A DNA stretch of 64,000 bases from Pseudomonas chlororaphis. Its GTDB lineage: Bacteria; Pseudomonadota; Gammaproteobacteria; Pseudomonadales; Pseudomonadaceae. The DNA lies in assembly GCF_001921865.1 (NCBI RefSeq), contig NZ_MSCT01000009.1:454324-518323 (forward strand). The letters are read 5' to 3'. Of the stretch, positions 45,916 through 53,855 are shown in pieces. Position numbers and translations under genes: made by a program. The notes below the pieces were generated by a model. That model saw nothing but the letters and a program-made list of their open reading frames with translations, did no database searches and was not told the origin of the DNA. Position 1 is the first letter of the stretch. Each line of letters opens with the position of its first letter.

Positions 45916-46536
45916 ATGAACCTTGCCACCCTGGTGCTGTTTCTCCCGGCCTGCTTCGCCCTGAACATGGCGCCCGGGCCGAACAATCTGCTGTCGGTCA
46001 GGAACGCCACGACCTATGGCTTTCGCGCCTCCTGCCTGGCGGGCAGCGGGCGGCTGGTAGCGTTTGCGCTGATGATCGCCCTGGCCGCGACCGGGCTGGC
46101 GGTGGTGCTGCAAGCCTCGGCGTTGCTGTTCTACGGGATCAAGCTGCTGGGCGCCGGCTACCTGCTGTACCTGGCGTACCAGCTGTGGACCGCGGCCCCC
46201 CAGGTCGCGACCGACAAACAGAGCGCCCCGCTGGGCCCGCTTGCCCTGGCCCGACAGGAGTTCCTGGTGGCCATCGGCAACCCCAAAGCCATCCTGATCT
46301 TCACCGCCTTCCTGCCGCAGTTCGTCGATCCTCAGGCGCCGGTTCCCCCGCAGTTCCTGGTGCTCGGCGCGCTGTTCCTGGCCCTGGAGTGGATCGCCAT
46401 CAGCGCCTACGCCTACATGGGCCTGCACATGCGCCGCTGGTTCGCCGAGCCGCGGGGCAAGCAGCTGTTCAACCGCTGCTGCGCGGCGTTGCTGGCGGCG
46501 GCCGCTTCGGTGTTGTTGCTGGCGCGGCGGGCCTGA
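45916..46536 (+). CDS. LysE/RhtB-family amino-acid exporter
   Basis: This 206-residue inner-membrane exporter has six helices. The N-terminal motif FALNMAPGPNNLLSVRNATT is the LysE/RhtB hallmark. The second half shows EFLVAIGNPKAILIFTAFLP and FVDPQ. Substrates in this family are homoserine, threonine, lysine or similar amino acids. ATG 45916 gives the normal N-terminus; the open frame upstream is not used. Its last ~55 codons have a near-identical broken copy at 34646-34819. Confidence 0.92.
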   Translation: MNLATLVLFLPACFALNMAPGPNNLLSVRNATTYGFRASCLAGSGRLVAFALMIALAATGLAVVLQASALLFYGIKLLGAGYLLYLAYQLWTAAPQVATDKQSAPLGPLALARQEFLVAIGNPKAILIFTAFLPQFVDPQAPVPPQFLVLGALFLALEWIAISAYAYMGLHMRRWFAEPRGKQLFNRCCAALLAAAASVLLLARRA

Positions 46537-46651
46537 CCCCGGGGCGCCAGGCGGCCCGGGCATTGTCCGGGGCAAACGGGCCTCGACAGCTGCGCTAGCC
46601 CGAACGGCGGTTTATGATCGCGAACTGTCGTCCATCACTGCGAGCACGCTC

Positions 46652-47853
46652 ATGCCTTCTGCCCTGGACCTTCCCGAAATCCGCGCCGGCGTCGTTGAAT
46701 TCCCTGTCTGGCACGCACGCGGTGGTACGTCCACCGGCCTGATCCTGGCGCGCGAAACCCTGCCTGAGGACCCGGCGCTGGTCGAGGAGTTGCTGCGCCA
46801 CCTGATGGGCGTGCCGCTTGCCGGGAGTTGCCGGGCAATAACCAGATCACCGGGCTGGGGCGCGGCGGGCCCACCAGCAACAAGGTGTTTATCGTCGAGC
46901 GGCGCCCCAGCGAGTCGCGCATGGTCAGCACCCTGGCGCAACTGGCGGCGGGCAAGAGCGCGATCGACTGGAGCGTGAACTGCGGCAACATGTCGGCGGC
47001 CTTGCCTTTGTATGCCCTGGAGCGCGGCTGGCTGGACCCGCTCGAGGACCACCCGCAGATCGAAATCTTCAACAGCAATACCCAGACCACGATGCACGCG
47101 CGCCTGGGCGTGCAGGGCGGTCGCTTGCTGAGCGACACGCGCATTCCCGGGGTCAACGGCGTGTTTCCCGGGGTCGACCTGTTTCTCAGCGATCCGGTGG
47201 GGGCCAAGACCGGCCAGCTGTTTCCCACCGGGCAGCGCATCGACCTGCTGCACGGCGTGCGCGCCACGTGCCTCGATGTGGCGGTGCCGATGGTCATCGT
47301 CCAGGCCGCGGACCTGGGCAAGACCGGCCAGGAAACCCCGGCGCAACTGGACGCCGACCCCGTGTTCAAGGCACGCCTGCTGGGCCTGATGGTCGAGGGC
47401 GGGTTGCGCATGCAACTGCGCGACCGCAGCGGCGCCTTGATGAGCGTGGAGCAATTGCAGCGCAGCGAAACCGTGCCGAAGATCTGCATCGTCAGCCCGG
47501 CCCAGGGCGCGGGCGATATCAGTACCCGTTATTTCACCCCGCAGAACGCCCACCCTTCGCTGGCGGTGTCCGGCGGTTGCTGCCTGGCCGCCGCCTGCCT
47601 GGCGCAAGGCACGGTGGCCCACGAACTGCTCAAGGCGCCGAGGCCCCTGAGCGCCGCGACCACGGAATACCCGGTGTCGATCGAAAACCCCGCGGGCCTG
47701 TTGGACACCCTGATCACCGCGCGCGAGGAGGGCGCCTCGATCCGCATCGACGCGGCGGCCTACCGGCGCAGCGCGCAGATCCTGCTCAAGGGCGTGGTGC
47801 CGCTGTACAACGCCTCGGCGGCCTTGTTCGAGGCGCTGCAAGGGCGGGCCTGA
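46652..47853 (+). pseudogene. PrpF-family isomerase/tautomerase gene, broken by a one-base deletion
   Basis: The gene encodes a protein of the PrpF/GalD family (methylaconitate isomerase or 4-oxalomesaconate tautomerase type). The first frame (from ATG 46652) gives FPVWHARGGTSTGLILARET then LVEELLRHLMGVPLAG and then leaves the family pattern. The family pattern resumes in another frame with PGNNQITGLGRGGPTSNKVF and continues to LYNASAALFEALQGRA. Adding one G to the run GGG at 46823-46825 restores ...PLAG-EL-PGNNQ... without a gap. Either the strain has a fresh null mutation or the read dropped a base of a homopolymer. The rest of the gene looks intact, with SVNCGNMSAALPLYAL and VSGGCCLAAACLAQG. 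Confidence 0.88.
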
Positions 47854-47866
47854 GCCCGCGCCTTCG

Positions 47867-48811
47867 TCAGCCCTGTTGCGCGCGGTATTCGCTGGGGGCG
47901 ACCCCGAACTCGCGGCGAAAGGCGCGGCTGAAGGCCGCCTCGGACGCGTACCCCAGTTGCTCGGCGATCTGCGAGATGCGCAGGCTTGAGGAGCGCAGGC
48001 GCTGCCCCGCCAGTTGCATGCGCCAGTGCATCAGGTAGCGCATCGGCGATTGGCCCACCAGGCGGGTGAAGCGTTGCGCCAGGTTCGAGCGCGAATGCTT
48101 GACCAGGGCGGCCAGGCGCTCGACGCTCCAGGCCGCGCCCGGGTCGGCATGCAGCAGCGCCAGGGCCTGGCCGATCGACGGGTCGCGCAGGGCCGCGATC
48201 CAGCCGCTGATCCCTTGCGGGGCGTGGGCCAGCCAGTGGCGCACGGCCCAGATGAACATCAGGTCGATGATCCGCGACAGCATGATCGCACTGCCGATCG
48301 AGGGGTTGTGCATCTCCTTGCCCATGGCCGCCACGGTCAGCGCCAGCCATTCGCGGGAGCCGATCGGATCGGGCCCGCGCTCTTCCCCGCAACTGACATG
48401 CAGCCGTTGCGGCAGGCCCTGGATCAACGCCTGGCCGCCCATGCCCGCGAAGCGGAAGAGGCCGCTGGTGATGCGCGGCGGGGTGTCGGGGTGGGCGTCG
48501 ACGGGGCTTTCCAACTGGTGGCCCTGGCCGTGGGGGATGAACAGAATGTCTCCCGGCGCCAGGGCCAGGGTTTCGCTGTCGCCGTTGAACCTGAACCGGC
48601 AGCCGGCGTCGCGAATCACATGGAAGCAGGCGCTGCCGCCGGCCCGCTGCAAACGCTGGCCAGGTTGCAGCAGCGTCTCGCCCAGCAGCTCGCCATGCAT
48701 CCGCGCGATGCTGAACACTTCGAAAAACACATCGGCGGCCGGGTGCCGGAGGTCGGCGGGCGAGGGCGGGAGGCTCAGGTGTCTGGGCACAGTCTTCGGA
48801 TGTTCGGTCAT
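47867..48811 (-). CDS. AraC-family transcriptional regulator (cupin type)
   Basis: This 314-residue regulator has an N-terminal cupin-like effector domain (ACFHVIRDAGCRFRFNGDSE, LALAPGDILFIPHGQGHQLE). The C-terminal AraC double HTH has AWSVERLAALVKHSRSNLAQ, SPMRYLMHWRMQLAGQRLRS, and SQIAEQLGYASEAAFSRAFR. This domain order is common among regulators of alkyl or aldehyde-metabolising genes. ATG 48811 is preferred; the frame is open upstream. It is divergent from the alpha/beta hydrolase gene, with 165 bases between, and a likely regulator of it. It is convergent with the PrpF gene, 13 bases away. Confidence 0.92.
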   Translation of the reverse strand: MTEHPKTVPRHLSLPPSPADLRHPAADVFFEVFSIARMHGELLGETLLQPGQRLQRAGGSACFHVIRDAGCRFRFNGDSETLALAPGDILFIPHGQGHQLESPVDAHPDTPPRITSGLFRFAGMGGQALIQGLPQRLHVSCGEERGPDPIGSREWLALTVAAMGKEMHNPSIGSAIMLSRIIDLMFIWAVRHWLAHAPQGISGWIAALRDPSIGQALALLHADPGAAWSVERLAALVKHSRSNLAQRFTRLVGQSPMRYLMHWRMQLAGQRLRSSSLRISQIAEQLGYASEAAFSRAFRREFGVAPSEYRAQQG

Positions 48812-48976
48812 GGTCGGTCGGTACCGTCCCTTCGATAATGAGCGCACCCGAGCATAATCCAGCACGGCGCAAGGCGTCTCCTGCCTTGTCGAAGAGCCAC
48901 CTGCGCCGCATGCCAGGGCCCGACAGCACCGCCGCCGACGGCGCGCGGTCTTTATCCAAGCAGAGGATCCAAGGTC

Positions 48977-49675
48977 ATGAGTGAGCAACCTACGATTGTG
49001 TTGGTGCACGGTTTCTGGGGCGGCGCGGCGCATTGGAGCAAGGTGATCGTCGAGCTGACCCGCAAGGGCTACGGCGCCATCCGCGCGGTGGAAATGCCGC
49101 TGACGTCGCTGGCCGACGACGCCGAACGTACCCGCAAGATGATTGCCCAGGTCGATGGCCCGGTGTTGCTGGTGGGGCATTCCTATGGCGGCGCGGTGAT
49201 TACCGAGGCGGGCGACCAGCCCAATGTCGTCGGGCTGGTGTACATCGCGGCCTTCGCCCCGGACGCCGGCGAAAGCCCGGGCGGCATCACCCAGCAGCAA
49301 CTGCCCGCGGCCGCGGCCAACCTCGAGCCGGACAGCGACGGTTACCTGTGGGTCAAGCCGCAGGCGTTCCATGAGAGCTTCTGCCAGGACTTGAGCGTCG
49401 ACGAAGCGCTGGTCATGGCGGTGACCCAGAAGGCCCCGCTGGCCAGCACCTTCGGCGACAACATCAGTGCCCCGGCCTGGAAAAAGAAGCCGTCCTGGTA
49501 CCAGATCTCCAGCGAAGACCACATGATCCACCCGAGCAACCAGCAGAAGATGGCTGCCCGGCTCCAGCCGCAAAAGACCATCACCCTGGCCTGTTCCCAT
49601 GCCTCGCTGGCCTCGCGGGCGGCGGAAGTCGCGGCCTTTATCGACGAAGCCGCGAGCGCGGCGCTCAAGGGCTGA
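48977..49675 (+). CDS. Alpha/beta hydrolase (EstC/salicylate-esterase-like)
   Basis: This 232-residue serine hydrolase has the compact form seen in plant methyl-salicylate esterases and bacterial EstC-like proteins. The N-terminal oxyanion motif is IVLVHGFWGGAAHW. The nucleophile Ser69 sits in LLVGHSYGGAVI. The Asp is in SSEDHMIHPSNQ and the His in ACSHASLASRA. No signal peptide is visible. It starts with AGAGGATCCAAGGTC upstream and is divergent from an AraC regulator, its probable controller. The substrate is unknown. Confidence 0.9.
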   Translation: MSEQPTIVLVHGFWGGAAHWSKVIVELTRKGYGAIRAVEMPLTSLADDAERTRKMIAQVDGPVLLVGHSYGGAVITEAGDQPNVVGLVYIAAFAPDAGESPGGITQQQLPAAAANLEPDSDGYLWVKPQAFHESFCQDLSVDEALVMAVTQKAPLASTFGDNISAPAWKKKPSWYQISSEDHMIHPSNQQKMAARLQPQKTITLACSHASLASRAAEVAAFIDEAASAALKG

Positions 49676-49717
49676 CAGCGTCGTACCCCGGGCGCCGCCT
49701 GCCGGCGGGGCCCGGTT

Positions 49718-50830
49718 TCACAGGTTCAGGTCGACCCAGACCGCCGCGTGGTCGGACCCTGCGTTTTCCTTCTTGTCCAGCTCCGGGTAGACGTCCCAGC
49801 GCTTGGGCTTGCTGCCCGGCCACATGCCCTTGCGCCAGACCCCGCCGGCGGTGACGGTCGCGAACAGCGCGGGCGACAGCAACAGGTAGTCGATCTTGTT
49901 CGCCGCCTTGCACGAATCGAAGGTGCCGGGAAAACCGCCGTCGTCGAACGCCGCGTGGGTAAAGGCGTCCTTGAGGTCGGTGCCTTGCAGCAGCGGCGCC
50001 AGCGGCGCGCTGTCGGGGGTGTCGTTGAAGTCGCCGACCACCGCGATATAGGCCTCGCCCTGGGCCACCAGCGCTTGATAGATGGCCTTGATCCGTTCGG
50101 CCTGGGCCTGGCGTTTTTGCGCCGAGGCCGCGAGGCTGCCGAAGCCTTTGCTCTTGAGGTGGTTGACCAGCACCAGCAGCTGCTTGCCGCTGGGCAAGGG
50201 GATCTGGAACTGCGCGCAATCGCGGGAAAAGATCAGCTCGCCATTGGCCCCGGCGTCGTCGACATGGCTGCGCATCTGGCCGATGGGGTAACCCTCGGCG
50301 GTCATCAGGCCGACATCGATGCCCCGCGCATCGTTGCCGTCGATCAGCATCACGTGCTTGAACAGCGGCCCGCCCAGGCCGCCGACGATTTCATCGTTGA
50401 AGTCGCGCAGGGCCGGACGGCTTTCCGCCTCGACCACCGCGAGCACGTCGGCTTTGAGGTCGATCATCACCCGCGCGGTATTGCGCATGGCTTCCAGGTC
50501 CACCGGCGCTTCGATCAGGTCCAGCGAGCCGACCCATTCGGTGCGGCCGTTGGCGACGACCTCCAGGCCGCCGGCCTTGGGCCGCTTGACCAGGCTGCCC
50601 TTGTTCTGGCGCAAGATCACAAAGGGGGCGCGATCGGATTTTTCCAGCCCCAGGTCAATCAGCAGCTTGACCATCTGGACCTTGTCCTGGGCCGTGTAGA
50701 GAGGCTCGCCCAGCAGTTGGTTGAGCCGGGCGAAGCTTTCCAGCACCGGCTTGCCCTCGGCCCAGCCCTCCAGGTTCATGGCCTTGGCGCGGTTGAACAG
50801 GTTTTCGACGTTATAGGTGGCAAGTCTCAT
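49718..50830 (-). CDS. Endonuclease/exonuclease/phosphatase-family protein
   Basis: This 370-residue protein of the EEP superfamily would hydrolyse phosphodiesters with metal help. The family motifs are in order: LATYNVENLFNRAK (metal Asn) at the start, LAVVEAESRPALRDFND (metal Glu) near residue 125, LVNHLKSKGFG near residue 220, AVVGDFNDTPDSAPL (Asp and Asn) near residue 260, and AGSDHAAVWVDL (catalytic His) at the end. No signal peptide is seen. It may act on nucleic acid or on small phosphodiesters. It stands alone on the minus strand. Confidence 0.9.
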   Translation of the reverse strand: MRLATYNVENLFNRAKAMNLEGWAEGKPVLESFARLNQLLGEPLYTAQDKVQMVKLLIDLGLEKSDRAPFVILRQNKGSLVKRPKAGGLEVVANGRTEWVGSLDLIEAPVDLEAMRNTARVMIDLKADVLAVVEAESRPALRDFNDEIVGGLGGPLFKHVMLIDGNDARGIDVGLMTAEGYPIGQMRSHVDDAGANGELIFSRDCAQFQIPLPSGKQLLVLVNHLKSKGFGSLAASAQKRQAQAERIKAIYQALVAQGEAYIAVVGDFNDTPDSAPLAPLLQGTDLKDAFTHAAFDDGGFPGTFDSCKAANKIDYLLLSPALFATVTAGGVWRKGMWPGSKPKRWDVYPELDKKENAGSDHAAVWVDLNL

Positions 50831-51006
50831 CGTTCTCTTCCTTTGAGTGGGGTGGACGTCACCCCTGATTACAGCCGATAAAAATGACCGAATGCCGACA
50901 GGCCCAAACCTCGCCGACCATTGGCAGGTGCGTCGGTCGCCGGGGTTTGCCTGCGCCGCGGGACAGCTGCCAGACTGGCCGTCCTTGCACCTTTCGCGGA
51001 GTTTTC

Positions 51007-51585
51007 ATGGCGGGTTCCTTCTTGCCGCTGTCGCCGCCGTCCCTGTCGACGCCGCATCTGGGCGTCGCCCTGCGGCGCTGGCGCCTGTTGCATCGGGTCA
51101 AGCAGCAGCACGCGGCGCAGTTGTTCAATGTCGCCCAGTCGACCATTTCCCGTTGGGAAAGCGGCGCCCAGGCCATGGAGCCGCCCGAGCAGGCGCGGCT
51201 CGAACAATTGCTGGCGGCGCGTTTGCACGCCGGCGCCGATCAGGCCCTGGCCCGGCTGGTCAATGACAGCCCGCGAGCGGTGCACCTGGTGTGCGACCTG
51301 ACCCATCGCCTGCTGGCGTGCTCGCCCGCGCGGGCGGCGCAGTTCAGCGTGCCCCTCGGCGACTTGCTCGGCACCTCGCTGTGGGGCTTTTCCACGGCCG
51401 AGATCGTCAGCCAGGAAGCGCTGCTGGACACGATCGGCTGGCGCAGCGTGCTGGCGCCGCCGTCCCTGGAGTTCGTCAGCGGCGCCAACGATTCGACCCT
51501 GGTGCCGATCCGCCAGAGCGTCTGCCGCTGGACCCGCCTGACCCTGTCCGACGGCACCGCGGCGCGCCTGGTGGAAACCCTCTGA
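51007..51585 (+). CDS. XRE-family HTH regulator with C-terminal sensor-like domain
   Basis: This 192-residue regulator has a Cro/cI HTH at residues about 18-60 (LGVALRRWRLLHRVKQQHAA then FNVAQSTISRWESGAQ). The ~120-residue remainder (AVHLVCDLTHRLLACSPARA, GDLLGTSLWGFSTAEIVSQE) looks like a small PAS-like sensing domain. ATG 51007 lies downstream of GGAGTTTTC. Targets are not evident; it stands between the EEP gene and an HD-domain gene. Confidence 0.82.
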   Translation: MAGSFLPLSPPSLSTPHLGVALRRWRLLHRVKQQHAAQLFNVAQSTISRWESGAQAMEPPEQARLEQLLAARLHAGADQALARLVNDSPRAVHLVCDLTHRLLACSPARAAQFSVPLGDLLGTSLWGFSTAEIVSQEALLDTIGWRSVLAPPSLEFVSGANDSTLVPIRQSVCRWTRLTLSDGTAARLVETL

Positions 51586-51699
51586 GGCGCGGCGCGCATA
51601 TTTTATCCGTGGACCGCTGGCGAGCCGCTGCTAACCTAGACCCTCCACAGGCTGCCGGCTGCACGGTCGCGCCGGTGCCGGGCAATGGGAAACAGCGTA

Positions 51700-52281
51700 A
51701 TGACTGACGAAATCCTCAAGGGCAAACTGGCGTTCCTGCGCGAAGCGGAACAACTCAAGGACGTGCTGCGCAGCGCCCACACCTCCAGCGGCCGCCAGGA
51801 AAGCACCGCCGAACACAGCTGGCGCCTGTGCCTGATGGTGCTGGTCTTCGAGCAGGAACTGGCCGGGCTGGACCTGCAAAAGCTGCTCAAGCTCTGCGTC
51901 ATCCATGACCTGGGCGAGGCGATCCACGGCGATATCCCCGCGGTCAGCCAGGCGGCCCATCCGCACAAGAGCGAGCAGGAGCGCGCGGACCTGCTGCAAC
52001 TGACCCGCTCCCTGGAACCCTCGTTGCGCGACAGCCTGCTCGGGCTGTGGGAGGAGTATGAAGCGGCCGCCACGCCGGAGGCCCGCGCGGTCAAGGCGCT
52101 GGACAAGCTGGAAACCCTGCTGCAACACAACCAGGGGCGGAACCCGGAAAACTTCGACTACGGTTTCAACTTGGGTTACGGTCGCCGCTACACCAGCGCC
52201 ACGCCGTTGTTCCAGACACTGCGCGAGCTGGTCGACGAAGACACCCGGCGCCATCTCGGGCAGCAGGCGACAGAGGCCTGA
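51700..52281 (+). CDS. HD-domain phosphohydrolase (HDDC2/YfbR-like)
   Basis: This 193-residue metal-dependent phosphohydrolase has the HD pattern His (STAEHSWRLCLM), His-Asp (CVIHDLGEAIHGDIP) and Asp (KALDKLETLLQH). The set is as found in 5'-deoxynucleotidases of the HDDC2/YfbR group, which clean up nucleoside monophosphates. ATG 51700 is chosen; ATG 51685 in the same frame is possible. It is followed 42 bases later by a GNAT gene, maybe in the same transcript. Confidence 0.88.
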   Translation: MTDEILKGKLAFLREAEQLKDVLRSAHTSSGRQESTAEHSWRLCLMVLVFEQELAGLDLQKLLKLCVIHDLGEAIHGDIPAVSQAAHPHKSEQERADLLQLTRSLEPSLRDSLLGLWEEYEAAATPEARAVKALDKLETLLQHNQGRNPENFDYGFNLGYGRRYTSATPLFQTLRELVDEDTRRHLGQQATEA

Positions 52282-52323
52282 ACCCGGCGAGGACCGGTGC
52301 TCCACCCATTGCAATGAGGCCTT

Positions 52324-52830
52324 ATGACTATTCACATCCGCAGCGAACGCCCCGACGACATCCCCGCCATCGAAGCCGTGACCCGCGAAGCGTTCCTTAC
52401 CGAGGTCCACTCGAGCCACACCGAGCATTACATCGTCAACGCCCTGCGCGAGGCTGGCGCGCTCAGCCTGTCGTTGGTCGCCGAGCGCGACGGCGCGGTG
52501 GTCGGCCATGCCTCTGTCTCTCCGGTCACCCTGAGCCAGGGCGAAAGCGGCTGGTATGGCCTGGCGCCGGTCTCGGTGCTGCCGGCCTTTCAGGGGCAAG
52601 GCATCGGCTCGCGGCTGATCCGCCAACTGCTGGCGCAGCTCCAGGCCCTGGGCGCGGCGGGGTGCGTGGTACTGGGCGAACCGGGTTATTACGCTCGTTT
52701 CGGTTTCCAGGTCCGCGACGGGCTGACCCTGCCCGAGGTGCCGGCGGAGTACTTCCAGGCGCTGTCGTTCGGCGGCGCCTGGCCTCGGGGCGAGGTCAGC
52801 TTCCATCAAGGGTTTGCCGCCCAGGGCTGA
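52324..52830 (+). CDS. GNAT-family N-acetyltransferase (YhbS-like)
   Basis: This 168-residue acetyltransferase belongs to the YhbS group. The CoA motif is SVLPAFQGQGIGSRLIRQLL (residues about 89-108). The C-terminal half has VLGEPGYYARFGFQVRDGL, a hallmark of this subgroup. The acceptor substrate is unknown. It starts directly with a clear ATG and the family-typical IRSERPDDIPAIEAVTREAF. Confidence 0.92.
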   Translation: MTIHIRSERPDDIPAIEAVTREAFLTEVHSSHTEHYIVNALREAGALSLSLVAERDGAVVGHASVSPVTLSQGESGWYGLAPVSVLPAFQGQGIGSRLIRQLLAQLQALGAAGCVVLGEPGYYARFGFQVRDGLTLPEVPAEYFQALSFGGAWPRGEVSFHQGFAAQG

Positions 52831-52956
52831 ACGGTCGGCCGACCCAGGGCGAATGCCTCGCGGCAGGTCGCCGATCGGCCGAACCGGGGGGCCTTCGTGC
52901 CCACACGCTTGGGGCCCGCACTATAGTGGAGGGGGTCGAACCAACGGGAGGCGGCC

Positions 52957-53151
52957 ATGCGCCAGATCGTGAGCAAAGAACCGTGGTGGGCCGCGCCGCC
53001 GCAACCGGGCCAGGATGAGTTCGAGCTGGAGTGGGGCTGGCTGGTCACCTACAACGAGGGCGAGCCGCGCTTCGAATTCGTCAAGGAACGCCCCTCGGAC
53101 CAGGAGATCCGCCAGCGCAAGGGCTGCCGGACCGCGCCGGCGTCCGAGTAG
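52957..53151 (+). CDS. Hypothetical 64-residue protein
   Basis: This small acidic protein begins MRQIVSKEPWWAAPPQPGQD and is unusually rich in Trp and Glu (FELEWGWLVTYNEGEPRFEF), ending in a polar tail. A strong GGGAGG ribosome site precedes ATG 52957. No family is recognised. It stands alone between the GNAT gene and the convergent XRE-cupin gene. Confidence 0.7.
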   Translation: MRQIVSKEPWWAAPPQPGQDEFELEWGWLVTYNEGEPRFEFVKERPSDQEIRQRKGCRTAPASE

Positions 53152-53161
53152 GTCGCCGGCG

Positions 53162-53779
53162 CTAGAACGTCGGCGGAGTAATCACCCAGATCACCACCGC
53201 GTCGACCTCGCCGGGGTTGCCGTAGCGGTGGGGTTCCTGGCTGGAGAAGCTGAAGCTGTCGCCTTCGTTGAGCTGGAAATAACGCTCGCCGACCCACAAC
53301 TCGAAACGGCCGGACAGCAGGTAGCCGGCTTCCTCGCCCTCGTGGCTGTAGCTTTCCTGGCTGTAGGTGCCGGGGGGAAAACGCGAGTGGAGGATTTCCA
53401 GCTGGCGGTTGGGTTGCGGGGTCAGCAACTGGTCGACGATGCCGTCTTCGTAATGCACGCTCAGGCGGGTGTTCTTGCGCACCACGTAGCCGCTGTCCTG
53501 GGCGTCGGTGGCGGCTTCGCTGGCGAAGAACCACTGGATGGTCACGCCCAGGCTGCGGGCGATATTGAACAGCGCGGGAATCGACGGGTAGGCGAGGTTG
53601 CGTTCCAGCTGGCTGATGTAGCCGGCGGTGAGTTCGCTCATCTGCGCCAGGGCGGCCAGGGTCATGCCCCGGCGTTTGCGCAGGCCGCGGATCCGCGTGC
53701 CGAGAAAGTGCGGCGCCGCCGCGCCGTTCGCTGGGGCGGGCGCGTTGCTGGCGGGCGGCGTCGTGCTGCGGTTGCTCAT
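53162..53779 (-). CDS. XRE-family regulator with C-terminal cupin domain
   Basis: This 205-residue regulator has a disordered Pro/Ala-rich N-tail. The HTH is at about residues 28-80 (GTRIRGLRKRRGMTLAALAQ, LTAGYISQLERNLAYPSIPA). The cupin domain follows at about residues 120-200 (YSHEGEEAGYLLSGRFELWV, SFSFSSQEPHRYGNPGEVD). The arrangement matches PuuR-like regulators of amine and polyamine metabolism genes. It lies 76 bases downstream of the flavin oxidoreductase gene on the same strand, so it probably regulates that locus. Confidence 0.92.
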   Translation of the reverse strand: MSNRSTTPPASNAPAPANGAAAPHFLGTRIRGLRKRRGMTLAALAQMSELTAGYISQLERNLAYPSIPALFNIARSLGVTIQWFFASEAATDAQDSGYVVRKNTRLSVHYEDGIVDQLLTPQPNRQLEILHSRFPPGTYSQESYSHEGEEAGYLLSGRFELWVGERYFQLNEGDSFSFSSQEPHRYGNPGEVDAVVIWVITPPTF

Positions 53780-53855
53780 GGCGTGCTCCGAACCGGGAAG
53801 GGGCCGACGCCTTGTCGCGCCGGCCGGACCTGAAGGCCCCGGAGTATAAACAGGC

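Noticed and set aside
41238..46010. A 1590-codon open frame on the minus strand, apparently a giant gene
   Set aside because: Only the last 706 codons are a real TonB receptor. The upstream part runs antisense through the SulP, GFA and LysE genes and has low-complexity Arg/Gln/His content typical of GC-rich shadow frames.
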